Assembly (NCBI GenBank): GCA_019637155.1
Contig: JAHBWE010000009.1
Location: 62,001-126,000, forward strand
DNA length: 64,000 nucleotides
Source of the DNA: Labilithrix sp.
GTDB lineage: Bacteria; Myxococcota_A; Polyangia; Polyangiales; Polyangiaceae
Direction of reading: 5' to 3'
Shown: positions 8,739 through 17,009 of the stretch, in pieces
Numbering within the stretch: position 1 is the first letter of the stretch
Layout: every line of letters begins with the position of its first letter
Program-made: the position numbers and the translations under genes
Notes under the pieces: generated by a model
Told to the model about the DNA's origin: nothing
Databases searched by the model: none
The model's input: the letters and a program-made list of their open reading frames with translations, nothing else

Positions 8739-11669
8739 ATGCGCGTGAGGTGGGGCGGAGCGATCGCGTGGGGGCTCGTCGCGATCGTCGCGGCGTCCGG
8801 GGCGAAGGGGTGCTCCGCGCGCGAAGGGTGCCTCGCCGGCGACGACGGCTCGTGCAAGCCCGCGGCGGCGTGCACCAAGCTCGCGTTCCCCGCGTGCGAC
8901 GACGGGCGGCTCGTGGTGCGGCACGTCGCGAGCTCGGCGGAGCGCGCGGCCGGCGCCGACGCCCTCGCGACGCGGGGGGACGTCCTGCTCGCGAACGATC
9001 GCGTGCAGATCGTGCTCGACGCGATCGGCGCGCCGCACGCGCTCGCGCCGACCGGCGGCAACGTGATCGACCTCTCCGCCGGCGCGAGCGGCGACACGCT
9101 GAACCTCCTCTATCACGCGGTCGGCGTCCTCCCGCGCGACGCGGTCGCGTACCGATCAGTGGAGCTCGAGGACGCCGCGCCCGATCACGTCGCGGTGATC
9201 CTCCGCGGCACGCTCGACGGTCGGCCCGAGATGACGGTCGTCTCGCGCTACGAGCTCCGCGCGTGCGAGCCCGGCGTGCGCGTCCGCACCGAGCTGTTCC
9301 ACGGCGGCCGCGAGCCCGACTCCTTCTTCCTCGCCGACGCCGTCTTCTGGGGCAGCCGCGAGGCGAGCGCGTTCACGCCGCTCCGCGGCCGCGGCTTCGT
9401 CCATCCCGACATCGATCTCGAGAAGCTCGGCGACGCGCTCGCGGAGGAGCCGTTCTTCGCCGCGCAGGCGCAGAACGACTCCGACTCGGCCTACGCGCTC
9501 GTGCCGTGCGATCGGCTCATGCTCGAGGCGTTCCACAGCAGCACCGTCACCGCGAGCGGCTCCGCGCGCCGCGTCGTGCTCCCCGGCGACGGCGTCGCGT
9601 ACGAGCGCTTCCTCGCGGTCGCGCCCGGACCCGGGCTCGGCGGCGCGGCGGACGTCGCGCTGCAAGCCCGCGCGTCGCTCTTCGGCGAAGCGAGCGTCGT
9701 CATGCGAGGACGCGTGCGCGCGAACGACGGCGGGACGATCGAGGGCGGCCAGCGCCACGCGACGCTCCTCTTCTACGAGCCCGCGCCCGGCGCGAACCCC
9801 GACGCGCCGGCGGGGCGGCGGCCGTGGTCGACCGTCGTCCCCGCCGCCGACGGGACCTTCTCCGTGCGCCTGCCCGCGCAGCGCTCGCTCCGCGCCGAGG
9901 TCCTCGTCCTCGGCCGGCCGATCCCGGAGCACGCCGCGTTCGCGACCGGAGCGTCGGACGGCGTCGTCCCCGACATCGTCGTCCCGCGCTCCGGCGTCCT
10001 CGACGTCGTCGTGCACGACGGCAGCGGTCAGCCCGTCCTCGCCGAGGTCGTCCTCACGCCGGTGGAGGGCGCCGATCCCGACGCGACGCGCGGCTCGCTC
10101 TTCGGCGCGGTCGACGTCGAGCACTGCGCGCCGTGGCTCGGACCTGCGCACGGCGCGTCGCCGGCGTGCAACCGCGCGCTCACCTACGTCGACGGCGCGG
10201 TCGGCTTCGCCGTTCCGACCGGCACGTTCTGGGTCTACGCGACGCGGGGACCGTTCGCGACCCTCGCGCGATCGCGGGTCGAGATCCGGCCCGGCGCGCG
10301 CGCGAGCGTCGAGCTCGCCGTCGACACGCTGCCCGGCCTCGTCCCCGACGGCGTGCTCGGCGCCGACTTCCACGTCCACGGCGGCGCGAGCTTCGACAGC
10401 AGTCTGCCCGATCGCGATCGCGCGCGGACCTTCGTCGCCGGCGGCCTCGACGTCATCGCCGCGACCGATCACGACGTCGTCACCAACTACGCGAGCTCGC
10501 TCCGTACGCTCGGGATCGAGGACCGCGTCGTCGTCATGCCCGGCGTGGAGACGACGGGACAGATCCTCTTCTACGAGCCGCCCGGGTTCGGGCTCGTCCC
10601 GCGCGTGATCGGCCACTACAACTTCTGGCCGCTGCCCTACGACCCGGAGCTCCCGCGCAACGGCGCGCCGTGGGACGAGCGGCTCGAGCCCGGCGCGCTG
10701 TTCGACGTCGTCGCCGCGCTGAGCCCCGAGCGCGGCGTCGCGCAGATGAACCACCCCTTTTCGCCGACCACGCTCGGCCGCGACGAGGGCTTCCTCAACG
10801 CGCTCCACCTCGACGTCCGCGAGCCGGCGCGGTCGAACGCGGAGCTCACGAGGCGATCGGCCGGCGGGCGCACCGCGCTCGACTACGACACGCAAGAGGT
10901 GATGAACGGAACGAGCACGAAGCAGTTCCATCAGTACCGCGTCGCGTGGCACGCGTTCCTCTCGCAAGGGATCCTCCGCGCCGGCACCGCGAACAGCGAC
11001 TCGCACACGCTCGCGGTCGAGGTGCTCGGCTATCCCCGGAACCTCGTCTTCGGCGGACACTCCGTCGCCGCGTTCGATCGACCCCGCTTCAACGCCGACG
11101 TCCGCGCGGGCCGCATGATCGGGACCAACGGCCCCATCGTCCTCGCGACGATCGAGGGACGGGGCCCCTCGCTCGAGGCGTTCGCGCCGGGCGCCTCCGC
11201 GGCGCTCGCGATCGAGGTCCGCGCCGCGCCGTGGATCCCGGTCGAGGAGGTCCGCGTCCTCGTGAACGGCGCGGTCGCGCGCACGATCGGCGGCGGAGCG
11301 ATCGCGCGGCCCGCCGATCCGTTCGGGAAGGACGGGCTCGTGCGCTACCGCGGATCCGTCCCGCTCGCCGAGCTCCTCGCGGCGGTCCCGAGCGAAGAGG
11401 ACGCATGGATCGTCGTCGAGGCGGGCCTGCCGCTCGTGCCGGTGCGCGACCTCGACGACGACGGTCTACCCGAAACGACCGACAACGACGGTAATAGCGT
11501 CATCGACGAAAGTGACCGTGCCGACGGATACCGCGAGCCGCCGCGTCCGCGCGAGAGCGAGGCGCGCTTCCACGCGTACGCGATCGCGAACGGCCACTGG
11601 AGCGCCGCGTTCACGAACCCATTCCTGATCGACCGCCGCGGCGACGGCTGGAAGGCGCCGGCGCGATGA
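8739..11669 (+). CDS. PHP-domain (CehA/McbA-like) metallohydrolase lipoprotein
   Basis: A 976-residue exported protein: hydrophobic signal with a Gly-Cys lipobox at about residue 25, a long beta-rich region, then a PHP metallohydrolase domain at about 535-800. PHP ligands visible are ADFHVHGG (about 541), AATDHD (about 574), an NHPF motif (about 670) and NSDSHT (about 752). This fits the CehA/McbA group of metal-dependent hydrolases. The C-terminus carries an Asp-rich DLDDDGLPETTDNDGN stretch resembling a calcium-binding loop. The substrate cannot be told from sequence. The stop overlaps the start of the next gene (ATGA), so the two are probably translated together. Confidence 0.88.
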   Translation: MRVRWGGAIAWGLVAIVAASGAKGCSAREGCLAGDDGSCKPAAACTKLAFPACDDGRLVVRHVASSAERAAGADALATRGDVLLANDRVQIVLDAIGAPHALAPTGGNVIDLSAGASGDTLNLLYHAVGVLPRDAVAYRSVELEDAAPDHVAVILRGTLDGRPEMTVVSRYELRACEPGVRVRTELFHGGREPDSFFLADAVFWGSREASAFTPLRGRGFVHPDIDLEKLGDALAEEPFFAAQAQNDSDSAYALVPCDRLMLEAFHSSTVTASGSARRVVLPGDGVAYERFLAVAPGPGLGGAADVALQARASLFGEASVVMRGRVRANDGGTIEGGQRHATLLFYEPAPGANPDAPAGRRPWSTVVPAADGTFSVRLPAQRSLRAEVLVLGRPIPEHAAFATGASDGVVPDIVVPRSGVLDVVVHDGSGQPVLAEVVLTPVEGADPDATRGSLFGAVDVEHCAPWLGPAHGASPACNRALTYVDGAVGFAVPTGTFWVYATRGPFATLARSRVEIRPGARASVELAVDTLPGLVPDGVLGADFHVHGGASFDSSLPDRDRARTFVAGGLDVIAATDHDVVTNYASSLRTLGIEDRVVVMPGVETTGQILFYEPPGFGLVPRVIGHYNFWPLPYDPELPRNGAPWDERLEPGALFDVVAALSPERGVAQMNHPFSPTTLGRDEGFLNALHLDVREPARSNAELTRRSAGGRTALDYDTQEVMNGTSTKQFHQYRVAWHAFLSQGILRAGTANSDSHTLAVEVLGYPRNLVFGGHSVAAFDRPRFNADVRAGRMIGTNGPIVLATIEGRGPSLEAFAPGASAALAIEVRAAPWIPVEEVRVLVNGAVARTIGGGAIARPADPFGKDGLVRYRGSVPLAELLAAVPSEEDAWIVVEAGLPLVPVRDLDDDGLPETTDNDGNSVIDESDRADGYREPPRPRESEARFHAYAIANGHWSAAFTNPFLIDRRGDGWKAPAR

Positions 11670-12469
11670 GACGGCGCGTGCTCGCGGCGATCGTGATGGT
11701 CGCGGGGTTGCTCGGGCATGGGAGCGACGCGCGCGCGTGCCGGCCGATCCGCGTGCCGCTCGCGCCGGCGGACCTCGGGGTGCTGCCGGAGGCGTGCGAG
11801 AGCACCGAAGCGTCGCTCGAGACGCGGGCGGCGGCGCTGATCGCGACGTCCGACCTCTACGGCTCGCTCCAGGCCGGCGCCGGCGTTCGCGGGCGCCTCA
11901 CGATCGCGGAGCGCACGTGGCTCTCGCTGTGGGCGCCGTCGCTCGAGTACCGCTTCGTCGCCAACGCGAGCGTGGAGTCCGAGCGGACGAGCCTCGGCGG
12001 GACGGCGATCGGCGCGCACCACCGGCTGCCGATCGACACGAGGCTCTCGCTCGCGCCGTTCTTCCGCGTGCTCCTGCCGACGGAGACGGGCTTCGAGCGC
12101 GCCGCGCGCTGGGGCGGCGACCACGGCATCTCCGCCGTCTATCGCGCGCGCAACGACCTCGAGCTCGTCGGCGGCTTCGCGTTCACGCTCGTGTCGGTGT
12201 GGAACGGCGGCCGTGCGTCGTCGTTCCTCAGCGAGTCGCTCTCCGTCGATGCGGTCTATCGCCCCTGGCGCGCCTTCGGCCTCGCGGCGGGCACCGGGCT
12301 TCGCTTCTCGTTCGGGAGCTCGAACCCGTTCGAATCCTTCGATCCTCGCGTCGGCGTGCGCGTGTACCCGTTCCAAGGCCTCTTTTTGATCCTCAATGCG
12401 GCAATTCCGCTCGCGGGCCGCGATCGCACCGACCTCGGGCTCGCGTTCTCCACCGGATGGCAGCTCTGA
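11666..12469 (+). CDS. Putative outer-membrane beta-barrel protein
   Basis: A 267-residue product with a signal peptide (about 1-23, ending near Ala-Arg-Ala-Cys). Alternating hydrophobic/polar strands with aromatic belts follow and run to the last residues (TGWQL), typical of a small barrel. There is no catalytic motif. The start overlaps the stop of the PHP lipoprotein gene by 4 bp, so it may be its transport or anchoring partner; that pairing is inferred from context only. The first Cys could also be a lipobox, but the preceding residues fit poorly. Confidence 0.8.
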   Translation: MRRRVLAAIVMVAGLLGHGSDARACRPIRVPLAPADLGVLPEACESTEASLETRAAALIATSDLYGSLQAGAGVRGRLTIAERTWLSLWAPSLEYRFVANASVESERTSLGGTAIGAHHRLPIDTRLSLAPFFRVLLPTETGFERAARWGGDHGISAVYRARNDLELVGGFAFTLVSVWNGGRASSFLSESLSVDAVYRPWRAFGLAAGTGLRFSFGSSNPFESFDPRVGVRVYPFQGLFLILNAAIPLAGRDRTDLGLAFSTGWQL

Positions 12470-12494
12470 CGGATCCATGCTTTACGTGGGCGCG

Positions 12495-13944
12495 ATGAAG
12501 CACCTCTCTTGGTTCGTCCTCGTCACCCTCGCCGTCGCCGCAGCGCCGGCGTGCGGCGACGACGACCCTGCTGCTCCGCCGCCCTCGACCCCCAACGACG
12601 ACGCAGGCACCGACGCCCCCGTCACGCCCGTCGACCCCGACTCCGGTGTGCCCGACGGCTCGGCCCCCTTCGTCGTGCCGGCGTCGATCGAGGTCCCGCT
12701 CTCCGCCGCGGGTCCCGACCAGCTCATGTCGGTCGCGGCCGGAGGGCAGCTTCTACGTCGCGGGCTGGGCCGCGGCGTCGGCGGCCGGCGACCGCCTCGT
12801 CATCGTCGCGAAGATCGGCGCGAACGGCGCGCCCGACACGAGCTTCGGCGCCGGCGGCGCCGCGATGACGTCGATGATCTTCGCCGGCGGCAACGACGAG
12901 ATCGACGTCGTCGTCCAGCCGAGCGGCAAGATCGTCGTCGCCGCCACGATCCCGAGCGACGTGACCGCCGGCGATCGCGACGTCGGCTTCGTGCGCCTCG
13001 ACGCGGGCGGAGCCGTGGACGGCACCTTCGGCTCGTCGGGCTTCCGTCGCTTCTCGATCAACACCGCGCTCGACGGCGGGACCGGAGCGCTCTCCGGCAT
13101 CGACGCGCTGCGCGCGCTCGCCGTCGGCGCCGACGGTGCGCTCTACTTCCACGGCGCAGGCCGCAACAAGGGCGCGGCCCGAACGGACACCGACTTCGTC
13201 GTCGGAAAGCTCGACGTGGACGGGAGCCCGGTCGCCGCGTACGGCGCCGACGGAGACGCGACCTACCGCCTCGACATCGACGAAGCCGGCGCCACGCCGC
13301 GGAGCATCGTCGTCCTCGCCGACGGCTCGGTCTACGCGGCGGGTTACGCCAACACCACGACGGTCGGGGACACCGTGCAGCCGGTCATCTTCAACCTCGA
13401 TCCCTCCGGCAAGCTCGTGACGGGGCGGCTCTTCCACGAGCCGGTGCTCGCGCGCTCGACCGAGGTCTACGGCCTCGCGCTGCACGGCGACACGCTCATC
13501 ACCGGCGGATACGGACGCGAGACCGGCGACACCAACGACTGGGTGTCGCTCAAGCTCGATCTCACCAACTTCACGCGCGACACGAGCTACGGCGGCGCGG
13601 CGAAGGGCGCCGTCATCGTGAAGACGCCGATGTTCCTGACCGGCAGCGCGTGCCGCGGCGCCGTCGCGCTCCCCGGCGGCCGCACGCTGCTCTTCGGCAC
13701 GACCGGCACCAGCAACACGCCGGAGCAGACGGCCCTCTTCGGCGTCATCGACGCGAACGGCGCGCTCGACCCGTCCTACGACGGCGCGGTGCACGCCGTC
13801 GACTACGGCACCACCGGCGCCGACGCGATCTGGTCCGCGGCGGTGTCGGGGAACAACGTCCTCCTCGCCGGCTACCGGGGCCACACGAGCCAGACGGACA
13901 CCGAGAACGACGACTCCTACGTCACGGTCATCCCGCTGCGCTGA
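12495..13944 (+). CDS. Delta-60-repeat lipoprotein, interrupted by one frameshift
   Basis: The ATG at 12495 opens a lipoprotein signal (Cys at about residue 19) and an Asp/Pro/Thr linker that stays in frame to about 12740. There the coding sense moves to the next frame and continues to the stop at 13944. The downstream frame has repeated units of the Delta-60 type: 'GKIVVAA', 'DTSFGAGG' and 'DGTFGSSG' motifs, forming a predicted propeller. The junction lies near 12735-12745, where an Ala-Pro-Glu-Gly unit would be restored by removing one base or adding two. Every other part is intact, so a sequencing error is as likely as a fresh pseudogene. Its 3' end overlaps the phosphoesterase gene by 17 bp. 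Confidence 0.7.
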
Positions 13945-14719
13945 CGGGACGGAGATCGAACACCGCGACCTCCGGGCTCGTCGTCCCCGCGCGGAAGCCC
14001 GGCAGCGAGTGGCCGACGCCCGCGTTCACGTAGAGCTCCGTGCGATCGCCGACGCGATAGAAGCCGCGGAGGTACGGGTTGCCGGTCATCTTCGCGACCG
14101 CGCGCGTGACCCACGGCACGTCGACCTGACCGCCGTGGGTGTGCCCCGCGAGGACGAGGCGCGGACCGAGCGCCGCGATCTCGTCGGCCGTGTTCGGGTA
14201 GTGCGTGAGCACCAGCGCGCGATCGGGATCGACGCCGCGGAACGCGCGCGCGAGATCGGCCGCGCCGGAGCTGCCGTCGTCGACGCCCACCACCGCGAGG
14301 TCGCCGACGAGCGCCGACTCGTTGCGGAGCACCTTCGCGCCGCCGCGCGCGAGGGCGAGCGCGATGCGGTCGGGGCCGACCCAGTGATCGTGGTTGCCGA
14401 GCGTCGCGATGCACGGCTTCGGGAGCGAGCGCACCAGCTCCGTCACGCGCCCGAGGTAGAGGGACGACGCGTTCACGTAGTCGCCGGTCAGCACGACGAC
14501 GTCGGGGCGCGCCGCGTGCGCCGCGGCCGCGACCTCGGCGAGGACCCGACGAGGCGTCGTCGCCCCGACGTGCAGATCGCTGAGGTGCACGACACGGTAG
14601 GGACGCGACGCGCCCCATGCGACGTCATGACGCCGTACGGCGACGCCGTCTCGATAACTCTTCACGACACGATGAACGGCGAGGACGCCGGCGACGGCGG
14701 TGGTGGTGGCAGCGAGCAT
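13928..14719 (-). CDS. Membrane-anchored metallophosphoesterase (YkuE-like)
   Basis: A calcineurin-like phosphoesterase of 263 residues from the ATG at 14719 (an ATG at 14749 is an alternative). A hydrophobic N-terminal segment (MLAATTTAVAGVLAV) anchors it. All five dimetal motifs are visible in order: SDLH, GDYVN, GNHDH, the LTHYPN histidine and GHTHGG. The family hydrolyses phosphoesters; YkuE-like members act on lipid or nucleotide substrates outside the cytoplasm. It converges on the Delta-60-repeat gene with a 17 bp overlap of stops. It is separated from the divergent lipoprotein at 14834 by about 115 bp that must carry both promoters. Confidence 0.88.
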   Translation of the reverse strand: MLAATTTAVAGVLAVHRVVKSYRDGVAVRRHDVAWGASRPYRVVHLSDLHVGATTPRRVLAEVAAAAHAARPDVVVLTGDYVNASSLYLGRVTELVRSLPKPCIATLGNHDHWVGPDRIALALARGGAKVLRNESALVGDLAVVGVDDGSSGAADLARAFRGVDPDRALVLTHYPNTADEIAALGPRLVLAGHTHGGQVDVPWVTRAVAKMTGNPYLRGFYRVGDRTELYVNAGVGHSLPGFRAGTTSPEVAVFDLRPVSAAG

Positions 14720-14833
14720 GTACCGATGATCGTGCGGCGAAACGCGCATGACGCAAGGCGGCAAATCCGCGTTTCACACGCCTTTCATACAGGCGTGAAT
14801 ATCCCCTCCGAGCCGAGCGTCTGTGGCAACCGC

Positions 14834-16165
14834 ATGAGAAAAGCCCTCCTCGGACTCCTCGCCGTCACCGCCGCCGCCTGCTCCTCGTCGAAGCCCGCCG
14901 AAACGAAGACACCCGCCGCGCAGAGCGCCGAGAAGGACGCGGAGCCGAAGGACGGCGTCTCCCGCGAGATCACCCAGGGCCAGCTCAAGATCGCGCACTA
15001 CTCGAGCGGCGACATGACGACCGGGCTCGTCCTCGATCGATCGGGCGAGCGGCCGAAGGTGAAGTTCGACGACAAGAAGGACGTCATCGAGCTCACGATG
15101 GTCGAGGACCGGTTCGGCGGACAGCGCCGCGGCTGGTACTTGAAGTCGCCCGACGGCAAGAACGTCCTCTACCTCTCGTCGCGCGGCGCCCTCTCCGCCT
15201 ACATCGGCCGCGACGAGATCCGCCTCAACAGCGACAAGGCCGCGAGCGCGCTGCCGGCCGCGACGATCGCGGGCGAGTACAAGGCGCCCGAGAGCGCGTA
15301 CGACAAGAACAAGGCGAAGTACACCGCGCTCTCGCTCCAGGCGAAGAAGCCGGAGCTGCCCTCGGAGGACTCCGGCAACCTCGCGAAGGTCGGCGACGCG
15401 CTCGCGTCGACGCCGGTCGATCAGTTCGTGCGGCTCACCGACGCCGGCTCGAAGGCGGCGCGGTGGGCGCCGGCCTCGCAGAAGATCGGGAACACGACCG
15501 GCGGCCTCGGCGGCCAGGTCACCGGCTACCCCGCCGACGACGCGTGGGAGCCCGCGAAGGCGACCGGCATCGGCAAGCTGGGCGGGAAGCTGATCCCGAC
15601 GATGTTCGAGTACAACAGCCCGAACCGCCTGCGCCTCCACACGCTGAAGGGATGGCCGCCGCCGCTCGCCGCCGGCACGCCGGGGATCGTCTGGGAGGTG
15701 CACGATCACATCGTGTTCGTCACCGCCGACGGCGGGCGCTACGAGCTCTCGAACTCGAACGAGGAGTCGGAGTACTTCGAGAAGGGCGCCGGCGCGAAGG
15801 CCTCGTGGCCCGCGTTCAATCAGCACGCGCTCGTCGACGTCGACACCGTGCGCGCGCTCGAGAAGGCGGGCGCGATCGCGCCGGCCACGGCGAAGGAGGT
15901 CGTCGACGCCGACAACGCGTGGTTCGAGTGCGTCAACGGCGTCTGGAAGACGACGAAGGAGCAGCTCGACAAGATCGAGGCGTCCAGCGCGGCCGCGAAC
16001 GACAAGTGGGGCAAGCTGACCGGCGCGCGGAAGACCGCGGAGCTCGAGGCGCCGAAGAAGTGCGAGCCCACGAAGCAGAAGCTCGAGAAGGCGCTCCTCA
16101 AGGTCATCGACGATCGCACCGCGCAGCGAAAGGCCATCTTCGAGAAGACGAAGGGTCGTTTCTAG
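14834..16165 (+). CDS. Uncharacterised lipoprotein
   Basis: A 443-residue lipoprotein: signal peptide with Ala-Ala-Ala-Cys (Cys16) followed by a Ser/Lys/Thr/Ala linker. The body is Lys-rich and mostly soluble, with a beta-rich middle (about 45-135 and 270-330) and a helical C-terminal third that looks like a coiled coil (about 375-440). A conserved-looking NPNRLRLHTL segment lies near 260. I recognise no family. It precedes the dehydrogenase gene by 25 bp and may be co-transcribed with it. Confidence 0.82.
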   Translation: MRKALLGLLAVTAAACSSSKPAETKTPAAQSAEKDAEPKDGVSREITQGQLKIAHYSSGDMTTGLVLDRSGERPKVKFDDKKDVIELTMVEDRFGGQRRGWYLKSPDGKNVLYLSSRGALSAYIGRDEIRLNSDKAASALPAATIAGEYKAPESAYDKNKAKYTALSLQAKKPELPSEDSGNLAKVGDALASTPVDQFVRLTDAGSKAARWAPASQKIGNTTGGLGGQVTGYPADDAWEPAKATGIGKLGGKLIPTMFEYNSPNRLRLHTLKGWPPPLAAGTPGIVWEVHDHIVFVTADGGRYELSNSNEESEYFEKGAGAKASWPAFNQHALVDVDTVRALEKAGAIAPATAKEVVDADNAWFECVNGVWKTTKEQLDKIEASSAAANDKWGKLTGARKTAELEAPKKCEPTKQKLEKALLKVIDDRTAQRKAIFEKTKGRF

Positions 16166-16190
16166 AGCGTAAATCGGTAAGCTGCGGCGC

Positions 16191-17009
16191 ATGCGACGCA
16201 TCCTCGTCACCGGCGCCAACAAGGGGATCGGGCTCGCGATCGCGAAGGCGATCCTCGAAGAGCACGCCGACACGTTCGTCTACCTCGGCTCGCGCGATCC
16301 GGAGCGCGGGCGCGCGGCGGCCGCGTCGCTCGAGAAGCCCGGGCGCGTCGAGCCGCTCGAGCTGGATGTGGGGGCGGCGGGGTCGGTCACCGCCGCCCCC
16401 GCGCGCCTCGCGGGCGCGCGCCTCTACGGCGTAGTGAACAACGCCGGCATCGGGAGCAGCGCGGGTGACCTCGCCGCGGTGCTCGCGGTGAACGCGTTCG
16501 GCGTGCAGCGCGTCTGCGAGGCGTTCCTGCCTTCGATCGATCGCGGCGGACGCGTCGTCAACGTCACCTCCGCGTCGGGTCCGATGTTCATGTCGTCGTG
16601 CAGCCCCGAGGTGAAGGCGGTGCTCCTCGACGACACGCTCACGTGGCCGCGCCTCCGCGCCTTCATGGAGGAGCAGATCGCGCGCGGCGCGGACGTGGAG
16701 AGCTACGGCTTCTCGAAGGCGTGCGCGAACGCGTACACCGCGCTCCTCGCGCGCGAGCACCCCGAGCTGCGCATCAACGCGTGCACGCCCGGGTACATCG
16801 AGACCGACATGACGCGGCCTCACGCGGCCGGGTCGGGCAAGTCTGCCGCCGAGCTCGGGATGAAACCGCCCTCCGCCGGCGCGCGCGCGCCGATGTTCCT
16901 CCTATTTGGTGAGCCGGAAGGCAACGGGTACTTCTACGGCAGCGACGCGCAGCGGAGCCCGCTCGATCGCTACCGCGCGCCAGGGTCTCCGCCGTTCACG
17001 GGAGCTTGA
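16191..17009 (+). CDS. Short-chain dehydrogenase/reductase (carbonyl-reductase-like)
   Basis: A 272-residue SDR with the cofactor motif TGANKGIG (residues 7-14), NNAG, the catalytic Ser in VNVTSASG and a YxxxK motif (YGFSK). The Lys following the Ala-Asn pair suggests NADP(H) preference, as in CBR1-type reductases. The insertion between the Ser and the Tyr (about 40 residues with Trp and Met) is also typical of the monomeric carbonyl-reductase/menthone-reductase group. Substrate not predictable. The last 14 bp overlap the 3' end of the convergent deaminase-like fusion gene. Confidence 0.9.
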   Translation: MRRILVTGANKGIGLAIAKAILEEHADTFVYLGSRDPERGRAAAASLEKPGRVEPLELDVGAAGSVTAAPARLAGARLYGVVNNAGIGSSAGDLAAVLAVNAFGVQRVCEAFLPSIDRGGRVVNVTSASGPMFMSSCSPEVKAVLLDDTLTWPRLRAFMEEQIARGADVESYGFSKACANAYTALLAREHPELRINACTPGYIETDMTRPHAAGSGKSAAELGMKPPSAGARAPMFLLFGEPEGNGYFYGSDAQRSPLDRYRAPGSPPFTGA

